Source of the DNA: an uncultured Eubacterium sp.
GTDB lineage: Bacteria; Bacillota; Clostridia; Oscillospirales; Acutalibacteraceae
Direction of reading: 5' to 3'
Length of the DNA stretch: 64,000 nt
Assembly (NCBI GenBank): GCA_905233545.1
Contig: CAJOEV010000008.1
Coordinates: forward strand, 61,385 to 125,384
This document shows positions 1-9,056 of this stretch, piece by piece. Both the position numbers and the translations under genes were made by a program. The notes below the pieces were generated by a model. It was not told where the DNA came from. It searched no databases and worked only from the letters and a program-made list of their open reading frames with translations. Numbering within the stretch: position 1 is the stretch's first letter; every line of letters begins with the position of its first letter.

Positions 1-105
1 GATTGCATTAACAAACCAAAATCAATGGTCTGCGATTTCACAAAGGTTTTGCACACAATCCAGCTTGCATATGAGGGAAAAGAAGTTATTCAGAAAATCT
101 TTTAG
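1..105 (+). CDS. C-terminal end of an unidentified protein (cut by window edge)
   Basis: The first 34 codons of the window are open in frame 1 and end at TAG (103-105). The residues end in TIQLAYEGKEVIQKIF, a tail that could belong to a dehydrogenase-like fold, but this is too little to assign. The frame has normal codon use, and a strong hairpin follows 10 bases after the stop, as expected for the end of a real gene. It converges on ispH/rpsA. Confidence 0.55.
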   Translation, partial: DCINKPKSMVCDFTKVLHTIQLAYEGKEVIQKIF

Positions 106-115
106 CATAAAAAAA

Positions 116-138
116 CAGGGACACATTCAGTGTCCCTG
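116..138. terminator. Bidirectional rho-independent terminator
   Basis: A perfect 9-bp stem (CAGGGACAC / GTGTCCCTG) with a 5-nt loop. It is preceded by a run of A (T-tract for the minus strand) and followed by a T-rich stretch on the plus strand. It sits between the converging partial gene and ispH/rpsA, so it can serve both. Confidence 0.85.
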
Positions 139-149
139 AAATACTTTTA

Positions 150-2357
150 TTATTCTTCTGTTGCTTCTTCAGCTGCAGGAGCTTCCTCAGCGGGAGCCTC
201 TTCAACTGCGGGTGCTTCCTCAGCGGGAGCTTCTTCAACAACAGGAGCAGCTTCTTCTGCAGGCTCTTCAGCAGGTGCCTCTTCAGCTGCAGGAGCTTCC
301 TCTTCAACAGCAAGCTCGGGAATAACTTCATTTTCCTCGGGCTTTTCGAGAAGCTCTTTGATTGAAAGAGAAACTCTCTTCTTCTCAAAGTCGATATCGA
401 TAATCTTTGCCTTAACAACTTCGCCAACTTTAAGAACATCCTGAGGAGTCTTAATTCTTTCCCAAGCAATCTGGCTTATATGGATAAGGCCGTCAACTGT
501 GGGAAGGATGTTTGCGAATGCGCCGAATGTTGCAAAGCTAACGATTTTAGCATCAACAACAGAGCCAATTGGATAATCTCTCTTGAGGATTTCCCACGGA
601 TTATCTTCAATCTTTCTGAAGCCGAGTGAAATCTTTCTTGTTTCCTCGTCGAGCTTTTTGATTGTTACTTCAACAACATCGCCAACATTAACAACCTCGC
701 TGGGGTGCTTGATTCTTGACCATGAAAGCTCGGAAATATGTATCATACCGTCAATTCCGCCAAGGTCAACAAATGCGCCGTATGAAGTTAAGGACTTAAC
801 TGTTCCTTCGAGCTTCATTCCCTCTTCGAGTTTAGCCCATGCAGCATCCTGCTCTTCTTTTCTCTTTGCATCTGCAACAACCTTGATTGAAGCGCGTGCT
901 CTTCTTCTTGACGGGTCTACGTCAATAATTTTGAACTGAACATCACAGCCCATTAATACATCGAGTTCCTGATTTCTCGGAAGACCTGTTAACGGTGCGG
1001 GAACAAAAACTCTTGTTCCTTTGGTTGTTACGAGAATACCGCCGCGAACAACCTGAGTTACGGTACCTTCGAGAATTTCGTCAGCTTCTTTTGCAGCAAC
1101 GATGTCTTCCCAACCTTTTGTTGCATCGAAAAGACGTTTTGAAAGCTTAAGAACTCCGTCCTGGTCGTCTGTTTTCATAATAACCAGGTCGATTTCATCA
1201 CCAATTGCAACAACATCTTCGCACTTAGCAACAGGCTCTGCACTTAAATCATCAATTGCAACCACACCTGTCTGCTTTCTTCCGGGAACATCAACATAAA
1301 CCTCTGTGGGAGTAATGCCAACAACGGTTCCCTTTACTACTTTTGAGTTGTCACTTTCCTTAAAAGACTCATTGAGTAATTCTTCAAAGGATGCCTCACC
1401 ATCAGCAGATGCTTCGACAGCAGGCTTGGTTTCAGCCGTTTCAGCGGTTTCTGCTGTCTCCACAACTTCTTCAGTTACGGCTGAAGTTGTTTCAACTTCC
1501 TTTTCTTTAATTTCTTCGGACATGGATTTGAGTACCTCCTTGATAATTACCGAGGGTGTCGAAGCCCCGGCAGTAACGCCAACTACATCATAATCCTCAA
1601 GATTAATGTCTTTCAACTCGTCCGCCGTTTCAATGAGAAACGACTTGCAATTTTCGGAACACACCTCGTGAAGCTTACATGTATTTGATGAATGACGCCC
1701 TCCGATGACAATCATAGCATCTGATTGTTTTGAGATTTCAGCTGCCTCATATTGTCTTTCGGACGTAGCATTGCATATTGTATCAAAAATTTGACAGTTT
1801 GTACATACCTTTTTAATAATTTTTTCGCATTTTTCCCATTCTTTTTTGGAAAAAGTTGTTTGACAGACACAAATGCACTCTGACTTTTCGACAAAATTAT
1901 TTTCTTGTATAATTTTTAGCAATTCTGTCTCATTTTTGAAAACAAAAAATTTACCATTGCAGTACGATGCAATACCCAAAACTTCGGGATGTTTTGCATC
2001 TCCTGCAATCAGAACAGTAACATTTTTGTCCTGCTTTTTTACTATGTTATGTATTTTGGTTACAAACGGACAGGTTGCATTAACAAAATCAATTTTGCTT
2101 TTTTCAAGCTCATCAATTATTTGCTTCTCAACTCCGTGAGTTCTTATAACAAGCTTATATCCCTCTTTGCAGTCGGACGGAGATTCGGCAATAATGACTC
2201 CCCTGCTCTTTAAATCGTCAACAAGCTGAGCATTATGAATAATCGGTCCGAGCGTGCAGACTTTCTCGTTATTATCAACCATATTGTAAACAAGCTCAAC
2301 CGCCCTGTTCACTCCAAAGCAAAAGCCTGCGGTTTTTGCGAGATTAATCTTTTTCAA
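150..2357 (-). CDS. ispH: IspH / ribosomal protein S1 fusion
   Basis: A 735-residue two-part protein. Residues 1-285 are IspH, the [4Fe-4S] enzyme that reduces HMBPP to IPP and DMAPP in the last step of the MEP pathway. Its three cluster cysteines are visible in GFCFGV (Cys13), NATCPFV (about Cys96) and ICNATSE (about Cys195). Residues 335-685 hold four S1 RNA-binding repeats, e.g. YGAFVDLGGIDGMIHISELS, as in ribosomal protein S1. The last 50 residues are an acidic Glu/Ala/Pro-rich tail made of imperfect EEAPA repeats. This fusion is known in Clostridia. The start overlaps plsC by 14 bp, forming a cmk-plsC-ispH operon. The same bacterium carries dxr and ispG further on, so it uses the MEP route. 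Confidence 0.95.
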   Translation of the reverse strand: MKKINLAKTAGFCFGVNRAVELVYNMVDNNEKVCTLGPIIHNAQLVDDLKSRGVIIAESPSDCKEGYKLVIRTHGVEKQIIDELEKSKIDFVNATCPFVTKIHNIVKKQDKNVTVLIAGDAKHPEVLGIASYCNGKFFVFKNETELLKIIQENNFVEKSECICVCQTTFSKKEWEKCEKIIKKVCTNCQIFDTICNATSERQYEAAEISKQSDAMIVIGGRHSSNTCKLHEVCSENCKSFLIETADELKDINLEDYDVVGVTAGASTPSVIIKEVLKSMSEEIKEKEVETTSAVTEEVVETAETAETAETKPAVEASADGEASFEELLNESFKESDNSKVVKGTVVGITPTEVYVDVPGRKQTGVVAIDDLSAEPVAKCEDVVAIGDEIDLVIMKTDDQDGVLKLSKRLFDATKGWEDIVAAKEADEILEGTVTQVVRGGILVTTKGTRVFVPAPLTGLPRNQELDVLMGCDVQFKIIDVDPSRRRARASIKVVADAKRKEEQDAAWAKLEEGMKLEGTVKSLTSYGAFVDLGGIDGMIHISELSWSRIKHPSEVVNVGDVVEVTIKKLDEETRKISLGFRKIEDNPWEILKRDYPIGSVVDAKIVSFATFGAFANILPTVDGLIHISQIAWERIKTPQDVLKVGEVVKAKIIDIDFEKKRVSLSIKELLEKPEENEVIPELAVEEEAPAAEEAPAEEPAEEAAPVVEEAPAEEAPAVEEAPAEEAPAAEEATEE

Positions 2358-3006
2358 GGTTGTTTTCCGCCTCCCAGAGCTCGGTTATTCTTTCCATAAC
2401 AAGATTTGCAGCTCTCTTAATATCATGGGGACCGAAATCCTCTTTATCAAATCCCATCTCATCGGGAGTTATAAGCTTACCGTATGAAACGGTTATTTTC
2501 GAGCCGACCTTAATTGGTCCGTTGCTGTAAATTGCAACAGGAAGAACACTTGCGTTAGTTGCTTTTGCAATAACTGCAACACCCGATTTTGCCTTCTGGG
2601 GAACGCCGTTTTTGTCCTTTATTCTTCTTCCTTCAGGGCATATTGCCATAACATGACCCTCCTCAATAATCTTCTCGCCGTAGTCAATGGCGGAAGTGTC
2701 GCCCTGACCTCTTTTAACAGGAAATCCGTACATATGGGTAATAAACCATGCTGCAAATGGATTTTTGAAAAGCTCAGCCTTAGCCATAAAGTGAAGAACG
2801 GGCATTTCCTTGGGATAGCCAACAAAAACAGGGTCAATCGCACAGGTATGATTGATTGCAACTATGTATCTTGTTGTGTCCTGGGGAATGTTTTCAATTC
2901 CTTTGAAGCTAAGCTTATAAAACGGCTTAAAAAACGGCTTTGCGGCAACTTTAAGAAAGCTGTAGAGTTTATAATCTTTAATTTGTGAATAATCAAATTC
3001 TTTCAT
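2344..3006 (-). CDS. plsC: 1-acyl-sn-glycerol-3-phosphate acyltransferase
   Basis: 220 residues of the PlsC family, which transfers an acyl chain to lysophosphatidate to make phosphatidic acid at the inner face of the membrane. The catalytic HX4D motif is NHTCAID at about residue 52, and the substrate-binding PEGRR motif lies near residue 125. The start codon shares bases with the cmk stop (TGATG) and the end overlaps ispH, so translation is probably coupled. The order cmk-plsC-ispH/rpsA is conserved in Clostridia. Confidence 0.93.
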   Translation of the reverse strand: MKEFDYSQIKDYKLYSFLKVAAKPFFKPFYKLSFKGIENIPQDTTRYIVAINHTCAIDPVFVGYPKEMPVLHFMAKAELFKNPFAAWFITHMYGFPVKRGQGDTSAIDYGEKIIEEGHVMAICPEGRRIKDKNGVPQKAKSGVAVIAKATNASVLPVAIYSNGPIKVGSKITVSYGKLITPDEMGFDKEDFGPHDIKRAANLVMERITELWEAENNLEKD

Positions 3007-3665
3007 CAGATGTTCTCCTTAACGATATTAATAACTGCCTGAATAGATTCTTCAAGATTCAGCTCGGAGGTATCAAGAAGAACTGATTCCTCGCTCGGTT
3101 TAAGCGGAGCAATTTCTCTGTGAGAATCCTGATAATCGCGCTGATTAACATCTGCAAGAACATCCTCATACATAACGCTCTCGCCCTTTTCAATCAACTC
3201 ATCATATCTTCTTTTAGCTCTGCATTCGGGAGAAGCAAAAAGGAATATTTTAACATCGGCATTCGGAAGAACAACGGTTGCAATATCTCTTCCGTCCATA
3301 ATTACATTGTTCTTTTTTGCAATATCTCTCTGAAGGTCAAGAAGAAATTCGCGAACCTTCGGAATTGCGGAAACAGCGCTTGCGCCCATAGAAATTTCAG
3401 GTGTTCTTATTAATGATGAAACATCCTCACCGTCGAGAAAAACAGCCTGAACACCATTAATATACTTAAGTTCAACTTCAATATCGCTGAGCATATTAAT
3501 AATCTTATCAGTGTCGCCTAAAATGCCCTTCCTCTGTGCTGAAAGCGCAACAGTTCTGTAGAGCGCACCCGTGTCAACATAGATGTAGCCGAGCTCCTTT
3601 GCAGCAGCTTTTGCAACTGTGCTTTTTCCTGCGCCTGCAGGTCCGTCGATAGCAATGTTTATCAT
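3006..3665 (-). CDS. cmk: Cytidylate kinase
   Basis: 219 residues; phosphorylates CMP and dCMP to the diphosphates. The P-loop is GPAGAGKST at residues 8-16, the NMP-binding segment has the typical RTPEIS and the DGRDIATVV motifs near residue 125, and AKRRYDEL lies in the lid region. Length is normal for the bacterial family. An AAAGGAGA ribosome-binding site lies just upstream of the ATG. It is the first gene of the cmk-plsC-ispH/rpsA operon. Confidence 0.95.
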   Translation of the reverse strand: MINIAIDGPAGAGKSTVAKAAAKELGYIYVDTGALYRTVALSAQRKGILGDTDKIINMLSDIEVELKYINGVQAVFLDGEDVSSLIRTPEISMGASAVSAIPKVREFLLDLQRDIAKKNNVIMDGRDIATVVLPNADVKIFLFASPECRAKRRYDELIEKGESVMYEDVLADVNQRDYQDSHREIAPLKPSEESVLLDTSELNLEESIQAVINIVKENI

Positions 3666-3693
3666 AGTAAATCTCCTTTTATGAGCATTAATT

Positions 3694-3754
3694 TAATTGA
3701 CCGAGCAAAGCGAGAAACCGAAAACTCGGAACTCGGGGCTCGGGGCTCGCAACT
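3694..3754. repeat. Intergenic repeat element, copy 1
   Basis: The gap holds tandem 7-8-base units (AACTCGG, GGCTCGG, GGCTCGC) directly after the stop codon of the minus-strand flavoprotein gene, followed by a short inverted module ending in GGTCAATTA. The same layout and module recur at 8209-8333 and twice in 9930-10148. It encodes no protein. Confidence 0.6.
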
Positions 3755-4951
3755 TTAAATATTTTCACCACATACATATCCTGTTGAAAAGGCAATCTGC
3801 AGATTAAATCCGCCGGTATAGGCATCAACATCAATAACCTCGCCTGCAAAGGACAGATTATCAATAATTTTTGATTTCATTGTTTTCGGGTCAATTTCTT
3901 TGACATTAACTCCACCCGAGGTTATAACCGCTTCTTCAATCGGTCTGAAATCAGTTATATCAACGGTGAAATTCTTTAACAGATTTACAAGCTTTCTTCT
4001 TTCTTCCCTTGTTATCTGATTGCATTTTGTTGATGGCTCAATTCCGCTGAGTTTAACAACAGTCGGAATGATTTTATTCGGAAGCAGTTTTGAGAGAGAA
4101 TTTATGAAATCTCTGTTTTTATTCTCCTCAAAATCCAGTGCAGGTTTCAAATCAATAACAAGCCTATAGTTTCGCTCTTTAGGGTTTTTCATATGTGCCG
4201 AAGCAGAAAGAATAACGGGTCCGCTGACACCGAAATGAGTGAAAAGCATTTCGCCGAAATCACTGTAAACAGTCTTTTCACCATCAAGAAATGTAATACT
4301 GATGTTTTTCAGCGATAAGCCCTGTAATGAAGGGATGAAATTGTTTGAACAAACAAGGGGAACAAGCGAAGGTTTCAGATTGGTTACAGTATGCCCCGCC
4401 TGCTTTGCAAATGTATATCCGTCGCCTGTTGAGCCTGTCTGCGGATAGCTTTTTCCGCCCGTGCAAATTGCAACTGCGTCACAATCAATTCTATCCCCGT
4501 TTTCAAGCAAAACAGCTTTGACTCTGCTGTCTTCTATCTCAAGACTTTTTGCAGGACTGCTTATGATTCCGGCACCGCTGTTTTTTGCATATTTAACAAG
4601 CGCGTCAACTATGTCGACAGCCTTATCCGAAACGGGAAAAACTCTGTTTCCCCTTTCAATTTTTGTTTCAACGCCGAGCTCTTCAAAAAGAGCAATTGTG
4701 TCATAAGGCATAAAAGCCGAAAACGCTGAAAACAAAAATCTCGGATTGGTTGGAACATTTGATATTAATTCATTAATGTCGAAGCAGGCATTTGTTACAT
4801 TACACCTGCCCTTTCCCGTTATCATAACCTTGCGAGCAGGCCGTTCGTTCTTCTCAACAACGGTAACATCAAGACCTCTTAAAGCTGCCCTTGCAGCTGC
4901 AATTAATCCCGACGCTCCTGCACCGATTATTACCACTTTTCTGTTATTCAT
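3755..4951 (-). CDS. NAD(P)/FAD-dependent oxidoreductase, HI0933/BaiN family
   Basis: 398 residues. The N-terminus has a dinucleotide-binding fold (VVIGAGASGLIAA, residues 5-17) and an acidic strand end (VVEKNERPARK). The motifs GKGRCNVTN (about 47-55), GVSGPVILSAS and the C-terminal SFAGEVIDVDAYTGGFNLQ are characteristic of the HI0933-like flavoproteins. Members include BaiN, reported in bile-acid dehydroxylation, but most are of unknown substrate, so no specific reaction is claimed. No clear ribosome-binding site precedes the ATG. Confidence 0.85.
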   Translation of the reverse strand: MNNRKVVIIGAGASGLIAAARAALRGLDVTVVEKNERPARKVMITGKGRCNVTNACFDINELISNVPTNPRFLFSAFSAFMPYDTIALFEELGVETKIERGNRVFPVSDKAVDIVDALVKYAKNSGAGIISSPAKSLEIEDSRVKAVLLENGDRIDCDAVAICTGGKSYPQTGSTGDGYTFAKQAGHTVTNLKPSLVPLVCSNNFIPSLQGLSLKNISITFLDGEKTVYSDFGEMLFTHFGVSGPVILSASAHMKNPKERNYRLVIDLKPALDFEENKNRDFINSLSKLLPNKIIPTVVKLSGIEPSTKCNQITREERRKLVNLLKNFTVDITDFRPIEEAVITSGGVNVKEIDPKTMKSKIIDNLSFAGEVIDVDAYTGGFNLQIAFSTGYVCGENI

Positions 4952-4967
4952 AACTATATATTATAAT

Positions 4968-6872
4968 TTATATGTCGAGTTCTGTCAATTGTTCACTGAG
5001 ATTTTCCCACTCTTCATACAGCTTTTCTTTGAGCTTTGTTTTTTCGTCAAGAGCCTTTGTCAGCTCCATTAATTCCTCGTAATCAGCGTTTTGCATTTTT
5101 TCTTCAATAAGCGCTGTTTCGTTTTCTGCCTCTTCAATTTCCGTTTCACATTTTGAAAGCCTTGTTTTAGCCTTTCTTAAAGCGGACTGACGCTCTTTTT
5201 TAAGCTGATATTCGTTTGGCTTCTTTTCTTTAGGAGCGTTATCGGATGAGCTGTTATCGGGAGAAAGGTTATTCTTCTTTTCAAGGTATTCATCATAGTT
5301 TCCATAATACTGAGTTACTCCATCTTTTGAAAGCTCGAGAATTCTTGTTGAAAGCTTGTTGATAAAGTATCTGTCGTGGGAAACAATGAGCATTGTTCCG
5401 CTGTAGTCAAGAAGTGTGTTTTCAAGCTCCTCCCTTGAAAAAGCATCAAGATGATTTGTCGGCTCGTCGAGAAGCAAAAAGTTAAACTTTCCGAGCATAA
5501 GTTTCAAAAGCGCAACTCTTGCTCTTTCACCGCCCGAGCATTCGGAAAGGTTTTTGAAAACATCCTCCCCTTTAAAAAGGAATGCCGCAAGCGCCGAGCG
5601 CACCGAGGTTTCGCTCATTGCAGGAAAGGATGACCAGATTTCATCAATAACTGTTTTGCTCAAATCAAGCTTTGCCTGAACCTGGTCAAAATATCCCGTG
5701 AAAACATTTGCACCGAATTTGAAATATCCGCCGTCAGCACTGTAGTCTTTCATAAGAATTTTGAGAAGGGTTGTTTTTCCGCAGCCGTTTTCACCGAGAA
5801 GGAATACCCGCTCATTTCTTCTGACACTGAAAGACGCATTTTCAAATATCTTTTTGCCCGAAAAGCTTTTTGAAAGGTTGCTGACATTCAGTACCTCTTC
5901 ACCGCTGATGAATTTAGGCGTGAAATCAAAGCGAATTCGCTCAACCTTTGAATCGGGAACAACAATCTGAGCCTTAAGCTTTTCAAGTCTTTTTTCTTCG
6001 CTTTCGGCTTTTTTAATACTCTTTTCCCTGTTCCACTGACGCTGCTGAGTTATGATGCCTTCAATACGCTCGATTTCCTTCATATCGTTTTTGTATTTTT
6101 CTTCAATGGCTTTTTGCTCAGCCTCTTTCTTTTTGAGGAACACGGAATAATTGCCCAGATAGGAACGGCATTTTCCGTTTTCTATCTCGATAGTTTTATT
6201 GGTTATTCTGTCGAGAAAATATCTGTCGTGAGAAACGATTAAAAGCGCACCCGAAAAGTCCTTCAAAAAGCCCTCAAGCCATTCGAGAGCCTTTAAATCA
6301 AGATGGTTTGTCGGCTCGTCAAGAAGAAGAAAATCAGCCTTTGAAAGCAGAAGCTTTGCAAGAATGAGCTTTGATTTCTGACCGCCCGAAAGCGCGGAGG
6401 TCGGCAAATCAAAATCCTTTTCGTCAAATCCGAGTCCGATAAGAGCAGAACGGGTTAAACTCTTATATGTGAGTCCGCCGTCGCGAGTGAAAACATTGGT
6501 TAAATAGTCCTGGCGCTCGATATTCTTTTCCTGATTTCCAACGCCGTTTGTAAGATTATGCGCTATCTCTTCAAGCTCTTTTTCAACTTCAATTAAATCA
6601 TCAAAAACGGAAATCAGCTCGTTATAAACGGTTTTATTCTCGGAGCAGGTGTGCTGTTCCATATATCCGATTTTTGTATTTTTTGAAATAAAACAGTTTC
6701 CTTCTGTCGGCTCATAATCACCGGTAATGATTTTAAACAGAGAGGTTTTACCCGCTCCGTTACATCCGATTAAGCCAACTTTTTCCTTCTCTTTGATATC
6801 AAAAGAAACGCCTTCAAAAAGCGTTTTTTCTCCAAAAGAGAGCATTAAATTCTGAACATCAAGAACTGCCAT
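4968..6872 (-). CDS. ABC-F family ATPase
   Basis: 634 residues with two ABC ATPase domains and no membrane segments, as in soluble ABC-F proteins that act on the ribosome. Domain 1 has Walker A GCNGAGKTS (about 37-45), signature LSGGQKSKL and Walker B LLLDEPTNHLD. A charged linker (about 240-300) follows. Domain 2 has GENGCGKTT, CSGGERARV and LLLDEPTNHLD. The last 90 residues are a Lys/Glu coiled coil, as in the Uup/YdiF-like subgroup. Whether it is a housekeeping translation factor or a resistance protein cannot be told here. Confidence 0.9.
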   Translation of the reverse strand: MAVLDVQNLMLSFGEKTLFEGVSFDIKEKEKVGLIGCNGAGKTSLFKIITGDYEPTEGNCFISKNTKIGYMEQHTCSENKTVYNELISVFDDLIEVEKELEEIAHNLTNGVGNQEKNIERQDYLTNVFTRDGGLTYKSLTRSALIGLGFDEKDFDLPTSALSGGQKSKLILAKLLLSKADFLLLDEPTNHLDLKALEWLEGFLKDFSGALLIVSHDRYFLDRITNKTIEIENGKCRSYLGNYSVFLKKKEAEQKAIEEKYKNDMKEIERIEGIITQQRQWNREKSIKKAESEEKRLEKLKAQIVVPDSKVERIRFDFTPKFISGEEVLNVSNLSKSFSGKKIFENASFSVRRNERVFLLGENGCGKTTLLKILMKDYSADGGYFKFGANVFTGYFDQVQAKLDLSKTVIDEIWSSFPAMSETSVRSALAAFLFKGEDVFKNLSECSGGERARVALLKLMLGKFNFLLLDEPTNHLDAFSREELENTLLDYSGTMLIVSHDRYFINKLSTRILELSKDGVTQYYGNYDEYLEKKNNLSPDNSSSDNAPKEKKPNEYQLKKERQSALRKAKTRLSKCETEIEEAENETALIEEKMQNADYEELMELTKALDEKTKLKEKLYEEWENLSEQLTELDI

Positions 6873-6928
6873 ATTTTTTTACAAATCTTTCTTAAGTATC
6901 AATCTTTTCTATTTTACATCAAATCGTC

Positions 6929-6957
6929 TTGAATTAAAAGAGTTTTTTTGATATTAT
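6929..6957 (+). promoter_or_regulatory. Sigma-A-type promoter of manA
   Basis: TTGAAT (6929-6934) and TATTAT (6952-6957) are separated by 17 bp and lie 31 bases before the manA ATG. Both hexamers are close to the housekeeping consensus. The region lies between the divergent ABC-F gene and manA. Confidence 0.6.
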
Positions 6958-6988
6958 TATAATAATATGATAAGTGAGAGGATTAATT

Positions 6989-7942
6989 ATGGAAATACTA
7001 AAACTGAACCCTGTTTTTAAAGACTATATCTGGGGCGGAAACAGACTTAAAAGCGATTACGGTTTTGATACGGGATTTGACAAAACAGCTGAAGGCTGGA
7101 TGCTCGCATGCCATAAGGACGGAATGAACACCGTGGCTTCAGGTAAATATGAGGGCAAAACACTTCAGGAGCTTTTTGACGAAATCGGACTTGAAAAAAT
7201 TGCAGGCAAAAACTGCCTGAAATTCCCCTATTTCCCTGTTCTGATAAAGCTTATTGACGCATTCGACAATCTTTCTGTTCAGGTTCATCCCGATGATGAA
7301 TACGCAAGAAGAGTTGAAAATGAATTCGGCAAAACCGAAATCTGGTATGTTCTTGACGCTGTTGACGATGCTGAACTTATTTACGGTTTTAATGAGAAAA
7401 TCACTTCCGAGGAATTCAAAGAAGCGATTGAAAACAATACTTTACTTGACAAGCTCAACAGAGTTAAGGTCAACAAGGGCGATTTATTCTTTATTGAAGC
7501 AGGAACAGTTCACGCAATCGGCAAAGGCGCTTTGATAGCTGAAATTCAGCAGAATTCAAACTGCACATACAGAGTTTATGACTACGGAAGAGTCGGCAAA
7601 GACGGCAAACCCAGAGAGCTCCATATTCAAAAAGCAATTGATGTTTCGAAAACCGAGCCACCGAAATATGACATAAAACCTCAGGGCGAAGAAATTGAAA
7701 CAAATTCAAATATATCCCAGCTCTTAACAAAATGCGATTTGTTCACCGTTAACAGATACGCCGTTAAAAACGAAATAACTCTTAAAACAGATGATAAAAG
7801 CTTTAATCATATTCTTGTTATTGACGGCAGCGGAAAGGTTGAAAACGAAGAAGCAAAGAAGGGCGATTCCTTCTTTGTTCCGGCAAACTTCGGCGAATAC
7901 AAAATCAGCGGAGATATTGAAATTCTGGTAACTGAAATTTAA
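6989..7942 (+). CDS. manA: Mannose-6-phosphate isomerase, class I
   Basis: 317 residues. Interconverts fructose-6-phosphate and mannose-6-phosphate with a bound zinc. The zinc-site motif is QVHPDDEYA (about residue 92), followed by GKTEIWYVLD, and the active-site segment HAIGKGALIAEIQQNSN lies near residue 175. The length matches the short Firmicute class I enzymes. ATG 6989 is preferred over an upstream GTG (6974) because AGAGGA lies 7 bases before it. A terminator hairpin follows the stop. Confidence 0.93.
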   Translation: MEILKLNPVFKDYIWGGNRLKSDYGFDTGFDKTAEGWMLACHKDGMNTVASGKYEGKTLQELFDEIGLEKIAGKNCLKFPYFPVLIKLIDAFDNLSVQVHPDDEYARRVENEFGKTEIWYVLDAVDDAELIYGFNEKITSEEFKEAIENNTLLDKLNRVKVNKGDLFFIEAGTVHAIGKGALIAEIQQNSNCTYRVYDYGRVGKDGKPRELHIQKAIDVSKTEPPKYDIKPQGEEIETNSNISQLLTKCDLFTVNRYAVKNEITLKTDDKSFNHILVIDGSGKVENEEAKKGDSFFVPANFGEYKISGDIEILVTEI

Positions 7943-7953
7943 TAGTATAAAAA

Positions 7954-7995
7954 CACCCCTTAAAGCCAAAACTAAGCTATAAGGGGTGATTTTTT
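7954..7995 (+). terminator. Hairpin and T-tract after manA; 3' arm holds the next gene's SD
   Basis: CACCCCTTA (7954-7962) pairs with TAAGGGGTG (7980-7988), followed by a T-run to 7995. It looks like a manA terminator, yet the right arm AAGGGG is also the only Shine-Dalgarno sequence for the DUF378 gene starting at 7996. The fold would therefore hide that ribosome-binding site. Confidence 0.7.
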
Positions 7996-8202
7996 ATGAA
8001 GATTTTTGATAGAATTGCGCTTATTTTAACAATCATAGGCGGAATTAACTGGGGACTCATAGGAATATTTCAATTCGATTTAGTTGCCTGGATTGGCGGC
8101 GGTCAGGACGGAGTCTTCGCAAGAATTATTTACACACTTGTTGCTCTTTCAGCAATCTGGTGCATCAGTCTTTTATTCAGAAACAGAGCGCTTGAAGACT
8201 GA
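7996..8202 (+). CDS. Small membrane protein, DUF378 family
   Basis: 68 residues with two predicted membrane helices (about 8-30 and 43-62) and the DUF378 pattern GGINWGLIGIFQFDLVAWI. The family is widespread in Firmicutes and has no known function. AAGGGGTG lies 7 bases before the ATG, inside the hairpin described at 7954-7995. It ends with a short charged cytoplasmic tail. Confidence 0.85.
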   Translation: MKIFDRIALILTIIGGINWGLIGIFQFDLVAWIGGGQDGVFARIIYTLVALSAIWCISLLFRNRALED

Positions 8203-8208
8203 ACGAAT

Positions 8209-8333
8209 TGAAAATTGATAATGGAGAATGGAGAATGGAGAATTGCGGTTACTCGCTGCGCTCAAACAATAATTATAATTGACCGAACGAAGTGAGATAC
8301 CAAAATTCTCAATTCTCAACTCTCAATTCTCAA
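8209..8333. repeat. Intergenic repeat element, copy 2
   Basis: Three tandem GGAGAAT units (left end) and several AATTCTC units (right end) form inverted arms around a centre with GACCGAACGAAGTGAG, related to the module at 3694-3754. It sits between converging DUF378 and sigE and reaches the sigE stop codon. No coding frame is visible. Confidence 0.65.
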
Positions 8334-9047
8334 TTATTTAATCGCCATATGACTCTGCATTTCGTCCTTGATTTTTGCAAGAATACGCTTTTCAAGACGG
8401 GAAATATATGACTGAGAAATGCCCATATTATCGGCAAGCTCCTTTTGCGTGAGCATTTTTGCTCCGCCCAGTCCGAAGCGCTGCTGCATAATATGCTTTT
8501 CTTTTTGTGAGAGATTTGAAACAATATACCTAAGCAGCCTTTTTTCGTCCTCGTACTCAATTCCCTGACTAATTTCATCGGGCTCGGAGCCGAGAACATC
8601 GCGCAGCGTCAGCTCGTTGCCGTCCCAGTCAACGGACAGAGGCTCGTCAAAGGACATCTCACTTTTTGAGTTTGACGCTTTTCTTAAATACATAAGTATT
8701 TCGTTTTCAATACACCTTGATGCATATGTTGCAAGCTTGATATTTTTATCGGGATTATAGGTTTTCACCGCCTTCATAAGACCAATTGTTCCTATTGAAA
8801 CCAAATCCTCGGCGCTTGCGGTTTTTGCCTCATACTTCTTTGCTATGTAAACAACAAGGCGAAGATTATGCGTTACAAGCAAATCCCGATTATCGTTATT
8901 GCCGTTTCTTATCTGATTAATAATTAATTCTTCATCCTCCTTACTTAGCGGAGGAGGCAGTGTTTCGGGTCCGTTTATGTAGCAGCAGTATTCTTCGTAT
9001 GCAATTACTTTAACGATAAAATTGAATATTTTGTTTAAGATACTCAT
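8334..9047 (-). CDS. sigE: Sporulation sigma factor SigE (pro-form)
   Basis: 237 residues. Mother-cell-specific sigma factor of early sporulation. The N-terminal 25-30 residues form the membrane-binding pro-peptide (KIFNFIVKVIAYEEYCCY) that SpoIIGA removes, followed by the conserved ETLPPPLS. Region 2 is DLVSIGTIGLMKAVKTYNPD and region 4 carries the helix-turn-helix QKELADNMGISQSYISRLEK. ATG 9047 is preferred because AGGTGA lies 6 bases before it; the GTG at 9056 lies inside that site. The stop of spoIIGA overlaps the ribosome-binding site, consistent with coupled expression. Confidence 0.95.
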   Translation of the reverse strand: MSILNKIFNFIVKVIAYEEYCCYINGPETLPPPLSKEDEELIINQIRNGNNDNRDLLVTHNLRLVVYIAKKYEAKTASAEDLVSIGTIGLMKAVKTYNPDKNIKLATYASRCIENEILMYLRKASNSKSEMSFDEPLSVDWDGNELTLRDVLGSEPDEISQGIEYEDEKRLLRYIVSNLSQKEKHIMQQRFGLGGAKMLTQKELADNMGISQSYISRLEKRILAKIKDEMQSHMAIK

Positions 9048-9056
9048 ATAAATCAC

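Noticed and set aside
130-444. Plus-strand frame rich in Ala/Ser/Gly opposite the ispH/rpsA tail
   Set aside because: It is the mirror of the repetitive EEAPA codons of the S1 tail; no ribosome-binding site and composition without any family likeness.
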